From the NCBI GenBank assembly GCA_021399435.1, contig JAJTUP010000012.1:1240001-1304000 (forward strand): a stretch of DNA of 64,000 nt. The letters are read 5' to 3'. The translations under genes and the position numbers were made by a program. This DNA comes from Diaporthe sp. PMI_573. Taxonomy: Eukaryota; Ascomycota; Sordariomycetes; Diaporthales; Diaporthaceae. The notes below the pieces were generated by a model. That model saw only the letters and a list, made by a program, of their open reading frames with translations, was not told the DNA's origin and searched no databases. This document shows positions 58,443-64,000 of the stretch, in pieces (the first letter of the stretch is position 1; each line of letters begins with the position of its first letter).

Positions 58443-60479
58443 TCAGCCACTCTTCCTCTTGCGGCTCTCCTTGATGGCATCTTTCCGGTTATGTTCCTTC
58501 TTCCTCTCCCACGCACTCTTTGTTGTAATCATTGCAGTCCCTGTTCTTCGGGCTTCCACACCTCTAGTCTTGAGCTTCTTCTTATCCTCTTTCTTGACGT
58601 CCGGCAGCGCATCAAGCAGTGCCCTCAGAACCTTTGACTCGTCCTTGCCGGCCTGTTTCTCGCTCAATGCAATGACATTCGCGAATGTCTTGATATACGG
58701 CATGTCGTCCTTGGTGTACAGCGTCACCGCCACACCACCTTCGCGGCCCGCGCGTCCCGTTCGCCCAGCTCGGTGCACGTACGCTGCAGCACTCGTAGGG
58801 ACGTCATAGTTGACCACGCCGTTGACGCCTGCGAAGTCGACCCCTCGCGCCAGCACGTCTGTCGTGATGAGCACCCAGATCTCGCCGAGGCGGAAACGGC
58901 GCATGATGTTGGAGCGGACAGAGTCTGACAGCGACGAGTGGAGCACGGCGATGCGTGCTGAACCTCCCGCCTCGATTGGGATGTCATACTTCAACTCATC
59001 GTGTAGAGCAGTGGCACGTTCGATTGTCTGGGTGAACACAATGAATGGCGGCCGGAGAGACGGGCCCTCCTCGGACCCGGAGACAGGATGGAGAAGCTGG
59101 CGCAGGGCATATAATTTTCCGGGCTCCGTGGCAGTGTATGTGAGTTTGTGCGTCACGTTTGGTACCGCTGTGTCTTTCAGTCCAACAACTAAGCGGATAA
59201 GAGGCTTGGGCGAAGTGTCTCGCAGTTTGTAGTGAGACTTGAGTTGCTCCGTGGCGAGTGTCTCAATGTTGGATCCCATCGTCGCAGACCAGAACGTTAG
59301 GTGTAGGTCTGGGTCCGTGCAAGCCTGCCAGATGCCGATAGTCTGATCCCGAAAGAGCTCGTCCAGGAGCACATCGGCCTCATCCAGAATCAGTGACTTG
59401 ACAGATGGGATCGTCCGCTTCGATTTCCCTCTGTTGAGAAAGTTGAGCAGGAGCATAGGCGTCGTCACGAGTATGTCCGCTTTTGTGATCGGCTTGGTTG
59501 AGTCGTCTTCGTCGCTTCCTGAGTCAGAGTCTTCTTCTTCACTTTCTTCGGAAGACTCGTTTTCACTTTCCTTCTCCTCGGGTTCGGCGTCCCCCGTGGT
59601 AATTCGCATGCCCTTCTTCATGAGTGCTATTTTGATACCCGTTCCTGCGGTCAGCTTGAGGCCCTCGTTGTGGATTTGATTCGCCAGTTCCCTTGTTGGC
59701 GCCACTATGATCGCTTCCAGGCTGTGCACCTTACGCTCCTCGGACCCAGCCCGCCTCTTCATTATGCTGTTTATGGCAGGGATCAAGAAGCTGACAGTCT
59801 TTCCGCTGCCGGTGGGAGCCACTCCCATAAAGTCAACCGACTCGGCTGATACGTCCTCGCCTAGTGCCTTCCCAAGGGCACGGGCAGAATCAAGCAGGAG
59901 AGGCAGGCCAGCCATCTGCACTTCTGTCGGTTCCCGATATCCCTGAGCATCGATGTTGTCCGCCAGCCGGGGTGAGATGTGGTAGGTAGACCTCAGCTCG
60001 CTAAATGTCTGCAGGGGCTGTGGGAACAGCTGTTTCTTTTCTGGTTTGACCTCCTTGGCCGATGCTTTGGCCTTTTTCTTGCTCTTCTTGACCTTCGATT
60101 TCTTGTCCGCCCCTGCCGATAGAAGTGTAAACTTCAAGCGATGCGATCGCAAGATCTGCTTGCACTCGTCCTCGTCCAAGAGCTTCGCTTTCGGTGACGG
60201 CTTGGGCTTCTGCGGTGCTTGAGCGTGCGCGGAGACTTTCTTGGAGCCTTTCGTGGGTTCCTTGGGGGCGAAGAAGTCCAGGCTGCTGGCGTCGTCGTCA
60301 CTTTCGTCGTCTCCGCCTTGGTCTGCCCTCTTTCGCTTTGTGCCCCTCGTTGTCCCAACATCGTCATGGTACAGTTGTGCATTCGCTCGGCTCCCGGCTG
60401 AAGGTAGTGTACCGCCAGTTGTCGACTTTCCACCTTTCCTCACAGTCGTGCCAAGCGACAATGCCCTGAAGATATCCAT
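58443..60479 (-). CDS. ROK1: Rok1, DEAD-box ATP-dependent RNA helicase for 40S ribosome assembly
   Basis: Rok1 acts in the nucleolus on the 90S pre-ribosome to release snR30 during small-subunit assembly. A single exon gives 678 aa from the ATG at 60479 (MDIFRALSLGTTVRKGGKST, the typical Rok1 start). Helicase motifs in order: the Q-motif region YREPTEVQ (181-188), motif I APTGSGKT (221-228), Ia PTRELA (261-266), a TP motif at 340-341, II DEAD (366-369), III SAT (398-400), then PFIVFTQTIERA, TTDVLARGVDF and VI HRAGRTGRAG. Between Ia and the TP motif there is an acidic insert (about 297-330; EESEEEDSDSGSDEDD). The C-terminus is basic (AIKESRKRKSG), as in nucleolar proteins. No introns or breaks. 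It starts head-to-head with the Clr5 gene. Confidence 0.95.
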   Translation of the reverse strand: MDIFRALSLGTTVRKGGKSTTGGTLPSAGSRANAQLYHDDVGTTRGTKRKRADQGGDDESDDDASSLDFFAPKEPTKGSKKVSAHAQAPQKPKPSPKAKLLDEDECKQILRSHRLKFTLLSAGADKKSKVKKSKKKAKASAKEVKPEKKQLFPQPLQTFSELRSTYHISPRLADNIDAQGYREPTEVQMAGLPLLLDSARALGKALGEDVSAESVDFMGVAPTGSGKTVSFLIPAINSIMKRRAGSEERKVHSLEAIIVAPTRELANQIHNEGLKLTAGTGIKIALMKKGMRITTGDAEPEEKESENESSEESEEEDSDSGSDEDDSTKPITKADILVTTPMLLLNFLNRGKSKRTIPSVKSLILDEADVLLDELFRDQTIGIWQACTDPDLHLTFWSATMGSNIETLATEQLKSHYKLRDTSPKPLIRLVVGLKDTAVPNVTHKLTYTATEPGKLYALRQLLHPVSGSEEGPSLRPPFIVFTQTIERATALHDELKYDIPIEAGGSARIAVLHSSLSDSVRSNIMRRFRLGEIWVLITTDVLARGVDFAGVNGVVNYDVPTSAAAYVHRAGRTGRAGREGGVAVTLYTKDDMPYIKTFANVIALSEKQAGKDESKVLRALLDALPDVKKEDKKKLKTRGVEARRTGTAMITTKSAWERKKEHNRKDAIKESRKRKSG

Positions 60480-60894
60480 GTTGCGCAGTGGGTATCTCTC
60501 GTAGGGACTGCGCAAAGAATCGGGCACAGTGTTCTGCAGGGCGAAGCTGATCGAAGGCCAGTCGCCGTCCCTATATCGCCGAATACAGTGGCAGCAGGGG
60601 TTTATGAGGGCTGAGTGAGCTGCTCCGGGTCTGGCAGCAACATTGTACAATTTGTGGCTGGTATGCAAGGCGATGGCCAGTCCCGCCACTGTTGACAATC
60701 GAGAAATTTCGAGCAGCTGTCGTTATCGATAAGGAGCTCGACCAGCTGCGTCTCAGTTGGCGGTGGGGCGGCCGCAACGCCAAGTCTGGCGGCGGGATAG
60801 ACCAGGTGTGCAAGTGCAAGTGCTGCCTCGCCGGCGCGACATGGAGGTCCGCAATCTGCACGCGATAAGCCAGCAACTTGCAATACGGCGGACG
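60480..60894. promoter_or_regulatory. Short divergent promoter shared by ROK1 and the Clr5 gene
   Basis: Only 361-415 nt separate the two start codons (depending on the Clr5 start), so the two genes must share regulatory sequence. A ribosome-biogenesis gene is therefore physically tied to a putative transcription regulator. I could not assign an RRPE or PAC element with confidence. Confidence 0.5.
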
Positions 60895-63013
60895 ATGGTC
60901 TACGACTGGGAAACACATAGAGAAACCCTGAACCGGCTGTATGTGGATGAGAAGCGAACTGTTGAAGACATCACCTCGTATATGCGGACAAATCACAACT
61001 TCGCACCCAGGTACGTCCCGGCTCACATCGTGTTTGCATGCACCTCAGACAGCGGCCGATACGGCGACGGGTCGCTTCCGGACTGCCTCGGGGCGTCTTG
61101 TCCCCTGCCGTAGAGGCTCACACCGGCCACCAAGCACGGCGACCTCCGTGGCCATCCAGGTTCTCGGCGCCGTATCGTGTCGGGAGCCGTTCCCCCGTTT
61201 TCGAAATCCCCACTTTGTTCAGGCATTTCACTTCGTACTGACATCGTCCATTTGTCACAGTAAACGCGCATACCAGGCTCAGTTTCGACGTTGGGACTTC
61301 CCATCAAAACATCAGCCGGCTCTTAAGAATGACCAGCTTGTCGCCCGCATCAAGGAGCTATGGGAACGTAACCTGTCCCAGGCAGAGATGCTGCACGTCC
61401 TCAACGAAGAGGACGGGTACCGCATCAAGTCCCGCGAGCTGAATCGAGTGCGCAGCAAGCATAGGTGGCTGCTCCGGGTGCCTGCAGGCAAGACCAAGGA
61501 TGGCGCCAGCCTATCCCCGAATGCTGGGACTAGCAATGGTGAGGATGATGAAGACGACGGCGAGCTGCAGATGGCGCTGCAGACTCAGTCCTTTGGCCTT
61601 CCCGGCGTGCCTGACCTGGCGTCGCAGCTTAAGGAGGAGCGCAAACGGAAAATGCAAGCTGAATCAGTGGAGCGTTGGGCTACCAAGAAACGGCGGCGGC
61701 GCACGAGGCAATATGCTGGCATACCCGCTGATCCGCCTGGGCCCCCTCGATTCCCGTCCGAGACGACACTCGGTGAGAGTCAAGTGATTCTTGGGCTTGA
61801 TAAATCAGCCTACACTGCTGTTCGGGACCAGTTCCAGTCCATCTGTGTAGATGCAGGGATTACGAAAAAGACAGTAGCAGGTCCTGAAGCGTGGGAAGCT
61901 GCGAAACAGAGCCTCATTGGCGAGTTTCAACAACTTCAGAACGCCTTGTGGGTCAGCAAGGACAGCTCGGAAAAGAAGCAGCTCGCATTGGATGTTATAT
62001 GCTCAGATGTCACTAAGCGTATGCGTTCTGGAGGCGAAAAGGAACTGTTACTGGCAGATGCGAAAAACATCCTCGGCTTAAACCCAGAAGAGTCCCGACG
62101 AGTGCGGTCAGCATTCTACAAAATATTGCAGGCGGATGGCTTCACATCAAAGGTGGCTATGGGGCCTGAACGCTGGACAGAACTCAAGCAGAGATGGATC
62201 GACGAGTCTGACATGCTGCAGAGAATATTGAGCAGACTCGACGATGCACAAAGCCACGAAATGAAGACGAGGGCTGTGGAAGCGCTGGCAAGAGATGTCA
62301 TGAAGCGCTTGAGGGATGACCAAAGCCGAGGCAGGGGCACTAAGCAGACCAGGGCGAGGTCTTCTGAAGCGCTTGCCACGGGTGAAGATTTTCAGGAGAA
62401 TGCTCCTGTCATCGAAAACCTGGCCGAGGACGCCTCTGGCTTCGGTGCCCAGATGCTGGTTACGCCCAGTGCTGGTGGCATCCAACACGGGCACGCTCAC
62501 ACAAGTCGTCTGGTACCCGATCACCATCTGCTCGGAGCCCAGATGAGCCTGCAAGTACCTATTGATTCCGGCCTTGGATCATCAATGCTCCTGGATCCTA
62601 ATGCTCAAGATCCATTTGTCAACCCTCATCAGCAGTTTCTCGCCGGCCCATCGCCAATGGAAGCCCCGTCCCCTTTTGACCCTCCACAATCGGCAGCACC
62701 GTCCGTTGTGTATCAAACAGCACCTGTCGCAAATACTGGGCCTATACCAGTATATATCCAGCTGCTGAGCCCCGGAAACATCGGCCAAGGAGGCGAATTC
62801 AGTATCGTCATCTTAAACTCAGCATCCGTGACTGAACTCCGCCAGGTCGCCGAACACAGGGTTCCAGGCTCAACGTGTGTTCGCATCCAAGGGCTGATCA
62901 AACTGGCGGGGATGGATGGAAGTGTCCCACTGGAAATTGACAATGATGACCATATGGGTGCGTACCTCGCAGAGGCGCGAATACCGTCTTTCAACATACA
63001 TCTGGATTTCTAG
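60895..63013 (+). CDS. Clr5-domain protein with duplicated ~82-residue module
   Basis: Exons 60895-61010 and 61261-63013 (intron 250 nt) give 622 aa. The start MVYDWETHRETLNRLYVDEK matches Clr5-domain N-termini; an upstream in-frame ATG at 60841 would add 18 residues. The Clr5 domain spans about 1-52 (NHNFAPSKRAYQAQFRRWDF, joined across the intron). A second basic helical region KNDQLVARIKELWERN... to RVRSKHRWLLR follows at about 60-110. A nuclear-type basic run KRRRRTRQ lies near 185. Two tandem modules occur at 215-295 and 309-391, both starting ILGL and containing GPE-x-W and DV-x-KR-x-R. A Pro/Gln-rich middle follows. The last ~95 residues form a compact beta-rich end (PIPVYIQLLSPGNIGQGGEF ... 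FNIHLDF). Clr5 itself acts in heterochromatin-independent silencing in fission yeast; a DNA-associated role here is inferred. Confidence 0.82.
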
Positions 63014-63918
63014 TCATCAGCCTGGCCGTCATCGCTCACCCCGATACCCACGCCATCATCAATTCTGTGGTGGAAGAGTGGATCTCCAGCGCAACAATGC
63101 CGTCATGTTATTGAAAAATTTTCATAACAATGCCGAAGGCGACCAAGTTGGTCGCAGATTACCTCTCGCCATCCTTAGTCCTTGCCCACGGACGGTTCCC
63201 GGGCTCGCCGTGCCGTCCCGGCTAGTGAGATCGCTTTGCCTCCGTCCGATTAAGTCAAACTGACCACTGGGACGTTCAAAGATCCAGAAGCCTCACTAGA
63301 CCTAAGATCACACAGAAACACTCCTTTTCCCTCAATTTCGTTCTCTCCATTACGGACGAAAGCTGACAAGAGAATCTGGTATCTGGGGAGACGAACCCTC
63401 GTTTGGTGGAGCTGTGGAAGAGCCACGATGGATGCTGGGACACCCAAATCATTTCACTAATAGCTTAACTAGTCGAATGAATGTAATAGTATCTGATGAA
63501 TTCAATTGATCCGGTGAACGTGTCACATTGATGGAAAAGGACGATCAGGATCTTAGCCTGCGGAGATCGCGTCTATTCCGATCAGACAGGAGTGGGGAAG
63601 GGTTCTTTTGGACAGAGGTCAACAGCGATATTTGCCGTACGATGCGCAAATAGAGAGTATATGCAAGAATGAACATATAGAGACTCACGCCAATTCACTT
63701 CCCCGACCATTGGATAGAAGAAAACACAATGGTGAGTAGCGGTCGTAGTGATACTTTCACGGTTGTCATTAGTCATCAACGGCGAGGATGAATCATATAG
63801 CGTTGGGCCTTCCAACCAGACCACATCCTGAAATTTTCATCTCATCTCACATGAGCCGAAGCACACAGCCCAAAATCCTGACAATCACAAACACGGGGAT
63901 TCACCTCGGAAGGCAAGG
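63014..63918. other. Intergenic at right end
   Basis: About 900 nt after the Clr5 gene, with short random open frames only. No RNA gene or repeat was seen. Confidence 0.45.
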
Positions 63919-64000
63919 ATGCTCCTCAGACAGGCAGAGCCAGCAGACGTGGACGGCTATATTTCGGCAGCGGCCATGAGCTCACCGGGACAGCACCAGG
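63919..64000 (+). CDS. Possible N-terminus of a GNAT-like protein, cut by window edge
   Basis: An ATG at 63919 opens a frame to the window end (27 codons): MLLRQAEPADVDGYISAAAM and a few more. The pattern hydrophobic-Arg-x-Ala-x-x-x-Asp resembles the first strand and helix of GNAT acetyltransferases (LRxAxxxDxxxI). This is too short to be certain and could be chance. Confidence 0.3.
   Translation, partial: MLLRQAEPADVDGYISAAAMSSPGQHQ

Overview
The window is a stretch of nuclear DNA from a filamentous ascomycete fungus, most likely a Sordariomycete. The genes are split by short introns (about 50-130 nt, GT...AG) with fungal splice signals. The proteins include fungal types: an RGS-LOV blue-light receptor, a Pth11-like membrane protein, a Clr5-domain protein, a GtaA-type glutaminase and a Gpc1 acyltransferase. 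There are no operons, ribosome binding sites, CRISPR arrays or prophages, and I saw no tRNA or rRNA gene. All exon models below come from reading splice sites by eye and checking that the reading frame closes. None is backed by transcripts.

Region by region. 0-24 kb is a conserved housekeeping block: SEC23 (COPII coat, cut by the left edge), SMC1 (cohesin), GPC1 (glycerophosphocholine acyltransferase), CDH1 (APC/C activator), then after a 3.8 kb gap an RGS-LOV photoreceptor, an unrecognised fungal protein and NAT3/NAA20 (NatB acetyltransferase). 24-33 kb holds a classical SDR, a secreted GtaA-type glutaminase and an RRM/glycine-rich RNA-binding protein. 33-48 kb looks like accessory sequence: a P450 gene with a frameshift in the I-helix, an unknown secreted protein, an (AT)18 tract and an AT-rich island, a truncated SDR without its Rossmann start or catalytic Tyr, a secreted GH31 alpha-glucosidase and a Pth11-like seven-helix protein. 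48-64 kb returns to conserved genes: a CAX-type Ca2+/H+ antiporter with a very long loop, a PPxY-plus-SPRY protein, a secreted beta-helix-like protein, ROK1 (DEAD-box helicase), a divergent Clr5-domain protein with an internal duplication, and the possible start of another gene at the right edge.

The most interesting items are the RGS-LOV receptor (G-protein regulator fused to a light sensor, with a PAS-like stretch in its C-terminal part), the PPxY/SPRY candidate Rsp5 adaptor, the duplicated ~82-residue module in the Clr5 protein, the decayed P450 and SDR, and several splice features (stop-free 3n introns, a 16-nt microexon, an alternative C-terminus). I found no convincing evidence of a wholly new multi-gene system. 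The genes look mostly independent, apart from the ROK1/Clr5 pair, which shares a short divergent promoter.
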